From NCBI RefSeq assembly GCF_000382305.1, contig NZ_KB908028.1, forward strand, positions 31,125-95,124: a DNA stretch of 64,000 nucleotides, written 5' to 3'. The notes under the pieces are model-generated. The model was not told the DNA's origin. It saw nothing but the letters and a program-made list of their open reading frames with translations, and did no database searches. Positions 36,387 to 45,637 of this stretch are shown one piece after another (position 1 is the first letter of the stretch; each line of letters opens with the position of its first letter). Made by a program: the position numbers and the translations under genes. The stretch comes from Vitreoscilla stercoraria DSM 513 (GTDB lineage Bacteria; Pseudomonadota; Gammaproteobacteria; Burkholderiales; Neisseriaceae).

Positions 36387-36811
36387 TGCTTGCTTTCCTC
36401 TTTTGGCACAGGTTGCCAACGCAACCACACAAATGCCATTTTAAATTCTTTTTGACTCACACTGTCTGGCCACAATGCGGTTTGATAGCGCCGCTTTTGT
36501 GCATCTTGCCAAACCACCACCAATAAATACCGACTGATGATGCCACCCGTGATACGCATGACTTTGATCGGAGTTTGTTGCTGCCATTGCAGATGGACTG
36601 AACCATCTGGCGCAATGAGCAAGCGATAAGCAGCACTGCGCCGCCATTGGTAAAAGCTGATCATCGCAGACAGCAACACACCCAATACAGCCACATACAA
36701 AGGCCAAGCCGACCATTGCCACACCAAAACCCAAATTAAAACCATGTGCAATACGACTAAAGCAACTGCACATTGCCAAGAAGGTTTAGGCTGTAAATGC
36801 AAAGGTGGCAT
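36383..36811 (-). CDS. YgfX-like inner-membrane protein
   Basis: The 142-residue protein has two membrane helices near the N-terminus (about 14-56). A hydrophilic beta-rich C-terminal part follows, with a strand reading YRLLIAPDGSVHLQW and a WPDS motif. This outline matches the YgfX family (protoporphyrin/toxin-like membrane proteins of E. coli sdhE-ygfX), but the sequence match is weak and remembered, so the family call is tentative. It is coupled to folC by an ATGA overlap and follows a hypothetical gene by eight bases. Confidence 0.5.
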   Translation of the reverse strand: MPPLHLQPKPSWQCAVALVVLHMVLIWVLVWQWSAWPLYVAVLGVLLSAMISFYQWRRSAAYRLLIAPDGSVHLQWQQQTPIKVMRITGGIISRYLLVVVWQDAQKRRYQTALWPDSVSQKEFKMAFVWLRWQPVPKEESKQ

Positions 36812-36819
36812 CGCAAGCC

Positions 36820-37170
36820 TTAATTTTGGACTGGACTCACCATCAAATCATCTTCAATGGTGTCCAATACCAAATCATGGATTTCCACTTCAAAAAATTG
36901 CCAAAACGTCACCAAATCCATGGTTTTCGGCCAAGCGCTTTGTGGCACTTCCCAACCTGACAATTCATTGCGAAACACTTCTTCAAAACGTTCATCAATA
37001 TATGAAATGGCATCTTCTGGCTCATCCATTTCTGGAACCAACAATACCGTACAATTGCTGCGAATTTGTGCCAAGCTCAATTCAGGCATGTCTTCGTCCA
37101 CTTGCTTGAGCCAATCTAAAAATACTTGGGTTGGTTTTAACACCACCGCACTGCGGTCTACAAAATACAT
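36820..37170 (-). CDS. Conserved hypothetical acidic protein
   Basis: The 116-residue soluble protein is rich in Asp and Glu. It begins MYFVDRSAVVLKPTQVFLDW, and a second recognisable stretch is LVPEMDEPEDAISYI near residue 45. I recall proteins of this type in several proteobacteria but not a family name or function. No signal peptide, membrane helix or catalytic motif is evident. It is the first gene of the run toward metZ, so the run's promoter should lie in the 160 bases between it and uup. Confidence 0.65.
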   Translation of the reverse strand: MYFVDRSAVVLKPTQVFLDWLKQVDEDMPELSLAQIRSNCTVLLVPEMDEPEDAISYIDERFEEVFRNELSGWEVPQSAWPKTMDLVTFWQFFEVEIHDLVLDTIEDDLMVSPVQN

Positions 37171-37330
37171 TGCCGTCTTCCTTATTCAAATTGCCGCCAT
37201 TGTACTATGTTGCCCCGATTGTGACACCTTTCAGGACGCTTAATCTGGGCATTTTATCACTGCATAAGTTTGTGCGCTTGCGGTAAAATAAGCTTCTTTG
37301 CCTGTTGGCACATTTTGGATTGCGCATTTC

Positions 37331-39259
37331 ATGAACATACTCTCCGTTGATAACGCCTGTTTCGCTGTCGGCCACGTGGCTTTGTTAGACCAAGCACAAT
37401 TTCATCTCGAACAAGGTGAACGCATTGGTTTGATTGGACGCAACGGTGCAGGCAAGTCCTCTTTTTTAAAAATTTTAGCCGATGTTTACCATTTAGACGA
37501 CGGTCATTTGGTCTTACAAAGCGACCTGAAAGTCGTGTATGTGCCGCAAGAATCATTCTTCGACCCACAAACGAGCGTATTTGATGTGGTGGCTGAAGGC
37601 TTGGGCGAACTCAAAACTTATTTACACGACTACCATCGTGTCAGCGAAGCTTTGGCATATGATGCAAGCAATGCCGATTTATTAAAACAATTGAATCACT
37701 TGCAATTGGAAATTGAAAGCCGCAATGGCTGGCAATTTGACAGCTTGATTGTACAAACTTTGGCGCAATTGGGTTTGCCTGAAAACGAAATCATCGGCAA
37801 TTTGTCAGGTGGTCAGAAAAAACGGGTGGCATTGGCACAAGCTTGGGTACAAAAACCCGATTTATTGCTATTGGACGAGCCCACCAACCATTTGGACATT
37901 GAAGCGATTGAATGGCTCGAAACCTTATTACAAGGCTTTCAAGGCAGCTTGGTGGTGATTACCCATGACCGCCGCTTTTTGAATGCCATTGCCACACGCA
38001 TTGTCGAGCTCGACCGAGGCACGATGCGCAGCTATCCGGGCACATTCGAGCAATACAACAACATCAAAGCGCAAGAATTGGCTGCCGAAGCCGAGCAAAA
38101 TCGCTTGTTCGACAAATTCCATGCGCAAGAAGAAGTGTGGATACGCAAAGGCATCGAAGCACGTCGCACCCGCAACGAAGGCCGCGTCAAACGTTTAGAG
38201 CAATTGCGCCGTGACCGTGCAGCCCGCCGCGATGTACAAGGACAAGTCAATTTCAAACTCGACAGTGGCGAAAAAAGCGGCAAAATCATTGCCGAACTCG
38301 AACATGCTTCGTTCTCTTTTCCGGAACGCGACATCATGAAAAGTTTTTCTACTGTAATTCAGCGTGGCGACAAAATCGGCTTGATTGGCCCGAATGGCAT
38401 TGGCAAAACCACTTTATTGAAATTGATTTTGGGCGAATTACAACCAACCAGCGGCAAAATCAAAATCGGCAGCAAGCAACAAGTGGCTTATTTTGACCAA
38501 TTCCGCTCGGCTTTAAACGAAGAAGACACCGTGTTTTACACTTTGGGTCAGGGCAATGATTATGTGACCTTGGGCAACAAAACCAAGCACGTGATGAGTT
38601 ATTTGGAAGACTTTTTATTCCATCCAGCGCGCGCCCAATCGCCTGTGAAATCGTTGTCAGGTGGTGAGCGCAACCGTTTATTATTAGCCAAATTGTTCAC
38701 CCAACCTGCCAATATTTTGGTCTTGGACGAACCGACCAACGATTTGGACATCGACACGCAAGAATTGCTCGAAGGTTTGTTACAAGACTACGATGGCACC
38801 GTTTTCTTGGTCAGCCATGACCGTATGTTCTTGGACAATGTCATTACTCAAAGCATCGTCTTTGAAGGCGCAGGCGTCCTGAAAGAATACATTGGTGGCT
38901 ATCAAGACTACCAAGACGCCAAAGCACGAGAACTGGCAATTATTCAAAGCCAAAACACCGCCAAAACTAACGAAACCGATACCAAAAAAGCGGTGGCACG
39001 CGATAAAAGCGCCCGTACGGTAAAATTATCCTACAAAGAACAACGTGAATTGGATGCTTTGCCACAAACGCTTGCCGATTTGGAACAAGAACAAAGCGAT
39101 TTGAATGCTTTGTTGCTAGAGCCTGATGTGTTCAAAGACCGTTATCAAGAAGCAGTGGCGGCGCAAGAGCGCATTGCGCAAATTGAAGAAGATTTGTTAG
39201 AACAACTCGACCGTTGGGAATATTTGGAAAACAAGCAAAACGGTTTGATGTCGTCTTAA
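37331..39259 (+). CDS. uup: ABC-F ATPase Uup
   Basis: The 642-residue protein has two ABC ATPase domains and no membrane part, as in translation-associated ABC-F proteins. Walker A motifs are GRNGAGKSS (near 36) and GPNGIGKTT (near 347). Signature motifs are LSGGQKKR and LSGGERNR, and the Walker B motifs are LLLLDEPTNHLD and ILVLDEPTNDLD. The C-terminal coiled coil (about 570-640) is typical of Uup, which acts in ribosome function and in limiting transposon excision. The ATG at 37331 fits the family N-terminus better than one at 37298. Confidence 0.93.
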   Translation: MNILSVDNACFAVGHVALLDQAQFHLEQGERIGLIGRNGAGKSSFLKILADVYHLDDGHLVLQSDLKVVYVPQESFFDPQTSVFDVVAEGLGELKTYLHDYHRVSEALAYDASNADLLKQLNHLQLEIESRNGWQFDSLIVQTLAQLGLPENEIIGNLSGGQKKRVALAQAWVQKPDLLLLDEPTNHLDIEAIEWLETLLQGFQGSLVVITHDRRFLNAIATRIVELDRGTMRSYPGTFEQYNNIKAQELAAEAEQNRLFDKFHAQEEVWIRKGIEARRTRNEGRVKRLEQLRRDRAARRDVQGQVNFKLDSGEKSGKIIAELEHASFSFPERDIMKSFSTVIQRGDKIGLIGPNGIGKTTLLKLILGELQPTSGKIKIGSKQQVAYFDQFRSALNEEDTVFYTLGQGNDYVTLGNKTKHVMSYLEDFLFHPARAQSPVKSLSGGERNRLLLAKLFTQPANILVLDEPTNDLDIDTQELLEGLLQDYDGTVFLVSHDRMFLDNVITQSIVFEGAGVLKEYIGGYQDYQDAKARELAIIQSQNTAKTNETDTKKAVARDKSARTVKLSYKEQRELDALPQTLADLEQEQSDLNALLLEPDVFKDRYQEAVAAQERIAQIEEDLLEQLDRWEYLENKQNGLMSS

Positions 39260-39320
39260 CACTTAATTGTCATGCTGTGTTAAGGTATGCCATGTTGTTA
39301 TGTTTCTTCAGGAGCAGCAC

Positions 39321-39830
39321 ATGCGCATTCTTAGCACAGCCATTTTTTTAACACTCGCTTTGACTTTGAGTGCTTGTAGCTCCAAGCCCAAAACCGCTCC
39401 TAAAGCCTCTCAAACCACGTCTTCTCGCGCCAAAATCAGCATACCAGACCATCCCAATACTCGCCAAGAAGTGTGGTTTCAAGCTTTTTCTTTGGTAGGT
39501 ACGCCTTATCGCTATGGCGGCAGCGACCGCAACGGTTTTGACTGCAGTGGCATGGTGCAATATGTCTATCAACAAGCCACACAAACTGCACTGCCACGCA
39601 CCGCACGTGACATTGCCGCTAGCAGCCACAACATTTCCAAAACACAATTGAAAAGCGGCGACTTGGTATTTTTCAATACAGGTGGCGGCACTTATTCACA
39701 CGTGGGCATTTATTTGGGCAACCAAGAATTTTTACATGCGCCCAGCAGCAACGGCACCATCCGCATTGCACGCTTAGACAGCCCTTATTTTGCCCAACGC
39801 TTTACAGGTGCACGCACTTTTATGCGCTAA
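39321..39830 (+). CDS. NlpC/P60 endopeptidase lipoprotein
   Basis: The 169-residue precursor has a lipobox (LTLSAC, Cys18) and an NlpC/P60 domain. The catalytic cysteine lies in RNGFDCSGMVQYVY, the histidine in YSHVGIYLG, and the third polar residue in the following strand near FLHAPSSNG. Such enzymes cut the peptide stems of peptidoglycan, like E. coli MepS or NlpC. The ATG at 39321 was chosen over 39267 because of AGGAG at 39311 and the signal peptide start. The next gene is convergent. Confidence 0.88.
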   Translation: MRILSTAIFLTLALTLSACSSKPKTAPKASQTTSSRAKISIPDHPNTRQEVWFQAFSLVGTPYRYGGSDRNGFDCSGMVQYVYQQATQTALPRTARDIAASSHNISKTQLKSGDLVFFNTGGGTYSHVGIYLGNQEFLHAPSSNGTIRIARLDSPYFAQRFTGARTFMR

Positions 39831-39848
39831 GTCTTACAAATAACACAA

Positions 39849-39875
39849 GCGTCCTGTAAACCATTTACAGGACGC
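39849..39875. terminator. Inverted DUS-like pair after the NlpC/P60 gene
   Basis: Exact copies at 39849-39860 and 39864-39875 (reverse). ACAAGC and GCTTGT flanks extend the stem. Confidence 0.75.
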
Positions 39876-39889
39876 TTGTATATGCATCT

Positions 39890-39916
39890 AAAAAGCCCGC
39901 ACAAAGCGGGCTTTTT
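39890..39916. terminator. Bidirectional terminator before rmpM 3' end
   Basis: AAAAAGCCCGC pairs with GCGGGCTTTTT around a five-base loop (ACAAA). A and T runs on both sides make it usable from either strand, between the convergent NlpC/P60 and rmpM genes. Confidence 0.9.
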
Positions 39917-39937
39917 GATGAGTTCAATAATAAAATA

Positions 39938-40591
39938 TTATTGAGCTACTTTTTTCTCAACCAAAGTTTGGATGTGAACATCTACGCGACGATCAGGCTC
40001 GATACAAGCGATCAAAGCAGCACGTTTTTTCGCAGCAGATACTTTTTTGCCCAATTTGTTTACTTCAGCTTGACACTGAGCTTGCAATTGTTGTTGGCTT
40101 TCACCCAAACCTACAGCAGCAATTTTGCTAGCAGGCACGCCACGGCTTACCAAGTAGTTAGATACTGTGTTAGCACGACGCTCAGACAAAGCTTGGTTGT
40201 ACTGGTCAGTACCCATAAAGTCTGTGTGACCTTCAACACGCACAGCTTGTACGTTGGTTTGAGACAAACGAGAAGCCAAGGTATCCAAAGTAGTCACTGC
40301 TTCAGGACGCAAGTTGTATTTGTCAAAGCCGAACAAGAATTCAGAAGTCAAACGAACGGTTTCAGAAACCATTTCGTATTCTGGTTGTTTGTCAGCAACT
40401 TTATCACCACACTCAACCAAGCCATTAGTTGCTTTGTTCAAGTAAGTGTTTTCCCAGCATTCACCAAAGCTATTACGAACCACTTCACGTGATTGTTCGC
40501 TGATGGTGTAGCCCGGTTTTTCGTGCGCCATTGCGCCGGCAGAAGCAACAAGTGCAGCAATCAAGGCACCCAATTTAATCTGTTTGGTCAT
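39938..40591 (-). CDS. rmpM: RmpM-type OmpA family outer-membrane protein
   Basis: The 217-residue precursor has a signal peptide (cleavage after AGAMA, residue 22). A Neisseria RmpM-like N-terminal part follows (GECWENTYLNKATNGLVECGD). A C-terminal OmpA domain runs from about residue 85 to 210 (FGFDKYNLRPEA, VEGHTDFMGTDQYNQALSERRA), with the peptidoglycan-binding residues and a disulfide-capable CQAE/IACIE pair. In Neisseria RmpM ties porins and TonB receptors to the cell wall. The strong upstream gap of 461 bases suggests its own promoter. Confidence 0.92.
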   Translation of the reverse strand: MTKQIKLGALIAALVASAGAMAHEKPGYTISEQSREVVRNSFGECWENTYLNKATNGLVECGDKVADKQPEYEMVSETVRLTSEFLFGFDKYNLRPEAVTTLDTLASRLSQTNVQAVRVEGHTDFMGTDQYNQALSERRANTVSNYLVSRGVPASKIAAVGLGESQQQLQAQCQAEVNKLGKKVSAAKKRAALIACIEPDRRVDVHIQTLVEKKVAQ

Positions 40592-41052
40592 GGTTTTCCC
40601 TCATCTAAAATTTCATTTATGCAACACTTGAGACTGCATAAGCGATTACAAAAATCTAACTTGCCCTAATAGGCGAAGCACCAGGTATGTCAAGTAAGCA
40701 CTATAAGAATAAGGCTGAAAACTGTCAATACAATCTTCATAAACCAAAGTACTCGCCAAAACTACCCTTACAGAACATGGGGTAAAAAATACCTCTTTTG
40801 TCACTTTAATACAACATTAATCCAAACATATCGTTGATGATGTAGGCTATACACAACAGTTTTGAGCAATATTCTATCATTAACTTGTTACATGCAAGCG
40901 ACCTGAAGTCATCGCCAAATAATGCTAAAATGTTGCTCAAAATAATCAAGATGGTCTGTCTAAATTGAAAGATTGGTTCTTCATCAATATGACAATGCGG
41001 TGTCACTTTTTCTATCACCCTGCGGTATGGTTTACGTTGAAAGCATAACAAC
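40592..41052. promoter_or_regulatory. Divergent gap between rmpM and cysB
   Basis: No gene is supported here. A minus-strand open frame of 82 codons (40806-41054) has no recognisable protein features. The gap should hold the promoters of rmpM (minus) and cysB (plus). A variant of the DUS-like word (GCGACCTGAAG, near 40898) is present. Confidence 0.45.
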
Positions 41053-42003
41053 ATGAAATTACAGCAATTGCGTTACACCCTCGAAGTTTACAAGCACAAT
41101 TTAAATGTCTCTGAAGCAGCAGAAGCGTTGTTTACCTCTCAACCGGGCATTTCCAAACAAATTCGCTTGTTAGAAGATGAGTTAGGCATACAAATTTTCA
41201 TCCGCAATGGTAAAAGAGTCGTCGCGGTATCAGAACCGGGCAAACAAGTCTTACAAATTGCCGAACGCATTTTGCGCGATGCACAAAACATCAAAAAAAT
41301 CGGTGCAGAATTTTCCGAGCAAGATGCAGGTTCTTTGACCATCGCCACCACACACACGCAAGCGCGTTACGTATTGCCGCAAATCATCAGCGAATTTGTT
41401 ACACGTTTTCCCAAAGTCCAATTGTCCATCAAACAAGGACCGCCGAATGCCATTTGTGACATGGTGATGGAAGGTGATGCCGATTTTGCTATTGCCACCG
41501 AAGAAATTGACGATTACCCAGAATTGTCCAAATTGCCATGTTATCAATGGAATCGCAGCGTGGTGGTGCCTGACGGTCATCCTTTATTGGATTTGGGTCG
41601 TCCTTTGCGCATTGCGGATATCGCGCAATACCCATTGGTGACTTATGAATTTGCCTTTACCGGTCAATCACAAATTGCGCGCGGCTTTATCCGTGCAGGC
41701 TCTCCACCACCACATGTAGCTTTGTCTGCGGTCGATACCGACGTGATTAAAACTTATGTGCGTTTGGGCTTGGGCGTGGGTTTGATTGCATCGATGGCAT
41801 TTGTGCCTGAAGAAGATTCGGGTTTGCATTTGATTGATGCCGAACATTTATTTGAACCATCAACCACCCAAATTGCTTTGCGCCAAGACAGTTATTTGCG
41901 CGGCTTTGCATATGATTTCATTCAATTGTTTGAACCGACATTAACACGCGAGCGCATTAGTCAGATTTTGTATGCGCCCATCAACGAAGATTTCAGTATT
42001 TAA
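41053..42003 (+). CDS. cysB: LysR-family regulator CysB
   Basis: The 316-residue regulator has the CysB-specific start MKLQQLRYTLEVYKHNLNVSEAAEAL, a helix-turn-helix with TSQPGISKQIRLLEDELG, and a long effector domain. CysB senses N-acetylserine/O-acetylserine and activates sulfate uptake and assimilation genes. Target candidates in the window are the TSUP exporter at 42458 and the sulfate-binding protein at 59863. A DUS-like inverted pair follows the stop. Confidence 0.9.
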   Translation: MKLQQLRYTLEVYKHNLNVSEAAEALFTSQPGISKQIRLLEDELGIQIFIRNGKRVVAVSEPGKQVLQIAERILRDAQNIKKIGAEFSEQDAGSLTIATTHTQARYVLPQIISEFVTRFPKVQLSIKQGPPNAICDMVMEGDADFAIATEEIDDYPELSKLPCYQWNRSVVVPDGHPLLDLGRPLRIADIAQYPLVTYEFAFTGQSQIARGFIRAGSPPPHVALSAVDTDVIKTYVRLGLGVGLIASMAFVPEEDSGLHLIDAEHLFEPSTTQIALRQDSYLRGFAYDFIQLFEPTLTRERISQILYAPINEDFSI

Positions 42004-42040
42004 TCGCCTTGATGGTAAAAATCTACTTTGTTATCTGAAA

Positions 42041-42066
42041 GCGTCCTGTAAACTGTTACAGGACGC
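42041..42066. terminator. Inverted DUS-like pair after cysB
   Basis: Forward copy exact (42041-42052), reverse copy with one mismatch (42055-42066). Confidence 0.7.
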
Positions 42067-42089
42067 CTTATCTAAAGTGATCTTTCATC

Positions 42090-42464
42090 ATGCACACAAC
42101 CCAAGCTTTGAGCAGTTATTTGCGCGTAATTTTGCATTTACAAGACCAACCTGCATTGCAACAACATCAAAAACAACCACCGGTACAAATCTACGAAGAT
42201 GGCTACACCATCGAAACCACCACCCATCATTATTATTTCGCCAATGGCGTCCACATTGAATGCGAAGTGGAGCAAGAGTGGCAAGATGGGGCAGCTTGTG
42301 CAGGCGATGTGTGCCCACCTTGTGACATTTCCTACCGTGTTGTTGATGCGCAAGGCTTGCACATTCAACCGCACCAAAAATCATTTAAAAATAGTTGCCA
42401 AATGCATTTTTGGATACAAGCCCACCATTTACCTGCCGATGATACGGGAACGACACCATGCTAG
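42090..42464 (+). CDS. Hypothetical protein with a Cys-rich motif next to a sulfite exporter
   Basis: The 124-residue protein is of unknown family. Its middle carries ACAGDVCPPCDIS (residues about 69-81), a cluster of three cysteines that could bind metal, and another cysteine lies in KNSCQMHFW. It has no signal peptide and is rich in Gln and His. Its end overlaps the start of the TSUP exporter gene by seven bases, so the two are translated together. A role in sulfur chemistry is possible from context only. Confidence 0.6.
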   Translation: MHTTQALSSYLRVILHLQDQPALQQHQKQPPVQIYEDGYTIETTTHHYYFANGVHIECEVEQEWQDGAACAGDVCPPCDISYRVVDAQGLHIQPHQKSFKNSCQMHFWIQAHHLPADDTGTTPC

Positions 42465-43213
42465 ATGGGTTATGGCCTGAAGCAATTTCTCAAACCAGTA
42501 CGCTGTTTTTGATTGTGTTTTCCGCATTGACCTCCGCCATCACCGCCAGTTTGGGCGCAGGTGGCGGTGTGTTGCTGTTGGCCGTCATGGCGATGGTATT
42601 GCCGCCTGCGGTCATTATTCCCGTACATGGCATTGTGCAATTGGGTTCCAACTTCAACCGTGCCATCATGACCATACGGGATTTGAATTGGCACCATTTG
42701 AGCATTTTTGCACTCGGCTCCATCATCGGTGCGTGGTTGGCCAGCCGCTTTTTGGTGCAACTGCCCTTACAAACCACCCAATTGACCATTGCCGCCTTGA
42801 TTTTGTTTTTGTGTTGGGGTCCTGCCATTCCAAACATGGCATTAGGCAAACTCGGCTCCTTGGTCGCGGCCATCATCACCACGTTCATCAGCATGTTTGC
42901 CGGTGCCACAGGGCCTTTGGTCGGTGCGTTTGTCAAACAACAATACCAAGGCGATCGCGCCAAAACCGTTGCCAATTTTTCAGCCGCTATGACGGTACAA
43001 CATCTGCCTAAAACCATTGTCTTTGGTGCCAGCGGGTTTGTATTTCAAGATTGGATTGCATTGATTGTATTGATGATTGTCAGCGGTGCAGTCGGTACAT
43101 GGATAGGTTTAAAATTGGCCAAACGCCTGAGCAACCAAAATTTTGGTACCCTCTTCAACATCGTCCTCACCCTCTTGGCATTGCGCTTGGTTTGGCAAGC
43201 TTGGACGCTGTAA
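42458..43213 (+). CDS. TauE/SafE-family exporter (TSUP)
   Basis: The 251-residue membrane protein has about eight helices. The TSUP signature is near residue 30 (AITASLGAGGGVLLLAVMA), and a second repeat starts near 130 (AAIITTFISMFAGATGPLVGAFV). Because it follows cysB and a Cys-rich protein gene, export of sulfite or a related sulfur anion is the best inference. It is distinct in sequence from the TSUP protein at 4172. The gene ends at a short spacer and an inverted DUS-like pair shared with nupC. Confidence 0.85.
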   Translation: MLDGLWPEAISQTSTLFLIVFSALTSAITASLGAGGGVLLLAVMAMVLPPAVIIPVHGIVQLGSNFNRAIMTIRDLNWHHLSIFALGSIIGAWLASRFLVQLPLQTTQLTIAALILFLCWGPAIPNMALGKLGSLVAAIITTFISMFAGATGPLVGAFVKQQYQGDRAKTVANFSAAMTVQHLPKTIVFGASGFVFQDWIALIVLMIVSGAVGTWIGLKLAKRLSNQNFGTLFNIVLTLLALRLVWQAWTL

Positions 43214-43221
43214 AAAAACAA

Positions 43222-43247
43222 GCGTCCTGTAAACTTTTACAGGACGC
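43222..43247. terminator. Inverted DUS-like pair between the exporter gene and nupC
   Basis: Exact copies at 43222-43233 and 43236-43247 (reverse). ACAAGC/GCTTGT flanks lengthen the stem. It lies between convergent genes. Confidence 0.8.
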
Positions 43248-43266
43248 TTGTGACATTCATAACAGC

Positions 43267-44481
43267 TTAACCCAAAGTAAAGAAGAAACCTGCAATCGCT
43301 GCACTTAACAAATTGGCCAAAGTCGCAGCAAACAAGGCTTTCAAACCCAATTTGGCAATTTCACCACGACGAGTCGGTGCCATCACGCCCAAGCCACCCA
43401 ATAACACCGCAATCGATGCAAAGTTGGCAAAACCGCACAAAGCAATGGTCACAATGACTTTGGTATGCTCGCTCAAGCTGCCTGTTTTCAAATAATTCAT
43501 GAAATCCAAGTAAGCGACAAATTCATTGATGACCACTTTTTGACCAATAAAACTGCCCGCTGCACGCGCCTCTTCCCAAGGCACACCCAATAAAAATGCC
43601 ACAGGTTGGAACACATAACCAAAAATCTGTTGCAAACTCAAAGCTTCTAAACCAAACCAACTGCCTACCCAACCAATCAAGCCGTTGAACATGGCAATCA
43701 AACCCACAAATGCCAACAACATGGCACCCACGTTCAAAGCCAATTGCAAACCACTTGCTGCACCTGATGCGGCTGCATCAATGACATTAGAATGTTTGTC
43801 TGTGCTGATAGCAGCATTCATGTCGTCTTTGGGCTGTTCGGTTTCAGGCATCAACAATTTGGCCATCAACAAACCACCCGGCGCTGCCATAAAACACGCA
43901 GCAATCAGGTATTTCAATTCCACACCCATGCCTGCGTAACCTGCCAACACCGAACCTGCAATCGACGACAAACCACCAACCATCACCGCAAACAACTCAG
44001 AACGGGTCATGTGAGGAATGAATGGTTTCACCACCAATGGCGCTTCGGTTTGACCGACAAAAATATTCGCAGCGGCATTCATCGACTCTGAACGGCTGGT
44101 GCCCAATAATTTTTGCAAACCACCACCCAAAACGGTAATGACCACACGCATAATGCCCAAGTGGTACAACACCGAAATCAAAGCCGAGAAGAAAATGATG
44201 ACCGACAATACATGAATGGCAAACACAAAGCCGTATTTGAATGCACCTGCATCACCAAACAAAAATTCGATGCCTTTTTGCGCAAAACCAATGACTTGTG
44301 CCACCGAGTTGGAAATGGCAAACAACACGTCTTTGCCAATGGGTACATAAAACACGAATGCGCCCACACCCAATTGGATTAAAAATGCACCAATCACAGT
44401 GCGCCATTTGATGTGCGAGCGGTGTGCTGAGCACAAATACGCGATGATTAAAATGGCACAAATGCCAACCAGACTCATCAT
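43267..44481 (-). CDS. nupC: Concentrative nucleoside transporter NupC
   Basis: The 404-residue inner-membrane protein of the CNT family imports nucleosides with protons. Family motifs are GQTEAPLVVKPFIPHMTRSELFAVMVGGLSSIAGSVL (two conserved blocks at about 142-178) and NEFVAYLDF near 317. It lies downstream of udk (uridine kinase) on the same strand, 286 bases apart, and the pair suggests nucleoside salvage. A hairpin about 50 bases upstream is in the probable leader. Confidence 0.93.
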   Translation of the reverse strand: MMSLVGICAILIIAYLCSAHRSHIKWRTVIGAFLIQLGVGAFVFYVPIGKDVLFAISNSVAQVIGFAQKGIEFLFGDAGAFKYGFVFAIHVLSVIIFFSALISVLYHLGIMRVVITVLGGGLQKLLGTSRSESMNAAANIFVGQTEAPLVVKPFIPHMTRSELFAVMVGGLSSIAGSVLAGYAGMGVELKYLIAACFMAAPGGLLMAKLLMPETEQPKDDMNAAISTDKHSNVIDAAASGAASGLQLALNVGAMLLAFVGLIAMFNGLIGWVGSWFGLEALSLQQIFGYVFQPVAFLLGVPWEEARAAGSFIGQKVVINEFVAYLDFMNYLKTGSLSEHTKVIVTIALCGFANFASIAVLLGGLGVMAPTRRGEIAKLGLKALFAATLANLLSAAIAGFFFTLG

Positions 44482-44531
44482 GATGATTCCTTCAGGATAC
44501 CAACGCTACAATCGGTTCTTTAAATTCAGCA

Positions 44532-44554
44532 ATGCCACTCCCAAAGAGTGGCAT
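44532..44554 (-). promoter_or_regulatory. Hairpin upstream of nupC
   Basis: A nine-base perfect stem (ATGCCACTC with GAGTGGCAT) has a five-base loop, 50 bases before the nupC start. It lies between udk and nupC. The lack of a T-run makes a simple terminator less likely than a leader structure. Confidence 0.45.
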
Positions 44555-44767
44555 CAGCAAATGATAGTTTCCGAGCAAAGCGGCACAACCAAAAAGAATA
44601 AAAAAAAGATTACAGGTCAGCTTGATGTTGAATAAGAATGAAGCTTAACTTTTTATTGTTTGAATTTAATAAATCTGGCAACAATTATATCATTAATAAG
44701 TTATTTAAAAAAATTTAATAAAACAAATACCTAAATAAACCATATTGATATGCCAAATCATTGAATA

Positions 44768-45400
44768 TTATTGCGCTAACAATTGGCGAATTTTGGTTTT
44801 AATGATGTCAATGGCAATTTCATTTTTACCGCCACGCGTTACCACCAAATCAGCATATTGCTTAGATGGCGCAATGAAATCAAAAAATGCAGGACGCACA
44901 TAATTTTTGTATTGCTCAGTAATAGAATCCAAAGAACGACCACGCTCTTCCATATCACGGCGAATGCGACGCAACAAACACACATCCAATGGCGTGTCCA
45001 TGAATACCGAAATGTCAAACTGCTCACGCAAATGCGCATCGGTCAACAACAAAATTCCTTCCACCAAAACCACTTTGGCAGGATTAATGGTGATGGTGTC
45101 ATCAATACGGGTATGGGTTTTATAGCAATATTGTGGCATTTGTACCGTCTGACCTGCTTTCAATTGCTTGATATGTTCGGCCAACAAACCATGCTCAAAA
45201 GCAGCAGGATGATCGTAATTGGTCAAGCAGCGTTGTTCAAACGTCAAATGGTCTTGCTTGCGGTAATACGCATCCTCAGCCAAAACGGCAATGCAATCTC
45301 CCCCCACTTCAGCCACCAATTCTTGGTAGACAGTCGATGCAAAAAGACTTTTTCCTGAAGCGGATGCGCCCGCAATAGCGATGATGGTGCTGTTGGCCAC
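44768..45400 (-). CDS. udk: Uridine kinase
   Basis: The 210-residue P-loop kinase phosphorylates uridine and cytidine in pyrimidine salvage. Walker A is at residues 11-18 (GASASGKS). The nucleoside-binding YDHPAAFEHGLL (about 63-74) and the lid with RRIRRDMEERGRSL (about 147-160) are present. It shares its strand with nupC downstream. The upstream gap (45401-45637) is AT-rich, consistent with its own promoter. Confidence 0.95.
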   Translation of the reverse strand: MANSTIIAIAGASASGKSLFASTVYQELVAEVGGDCIAVLAEDAYYRKQDHLTFEQRCLTNYDHPAAFEHGLLAEHIKQLKAGQTVQMPQYCYKTHTRIDDTITINPAKVVLVEGILLLTDAHLREQFDISVFMDTPLDVCLLRRIRRDMEERGRSLDSITEQYKNYVRPAFFDFIAPSKQYADLVVTRGGKNEIAIDIIKTKIRQLLAQ

Positions 45401-45587
45401 GATATGATTCTGCTTTTAAAAAATACAATTGTCTATTATCGCCAATTTTCATGCATTGATAAATACAAAAGCTGCCAATCTACGCCATTAAATCATTTAA
45501 TAGTGAATAATTGCAACAATATTATGGTTTTTAAATATTTACTGAAGTGGTATTTCAAAAACAATTCACAAATTCACAAAATAAAAA

Positions 45588-45612
45588 GCGTCCTGTAAAA
45601 TTTACAGGACGC
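45588..45612. terminator. Inverted DUS-like pair after fabG
   Basis: Exact copies at 45588-45599 and 45601-45612 (reverse) with one base between them, 25 bases after the fabG stop. The end of the fatty-acid operon is inferred here. Confidence 0.8.
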
Positions 45613-45637
45613 TTCAAACTAATTTAGCTAAACCGTT

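Noticed and set aside
40806..41054. Minus-strand open frame of 82 codons between rmpM and cysB
   Set aside because: There is no ribosome binding site or familiar motif, it overlaps the cysB start, and it lies in a region expected to hold promoters.
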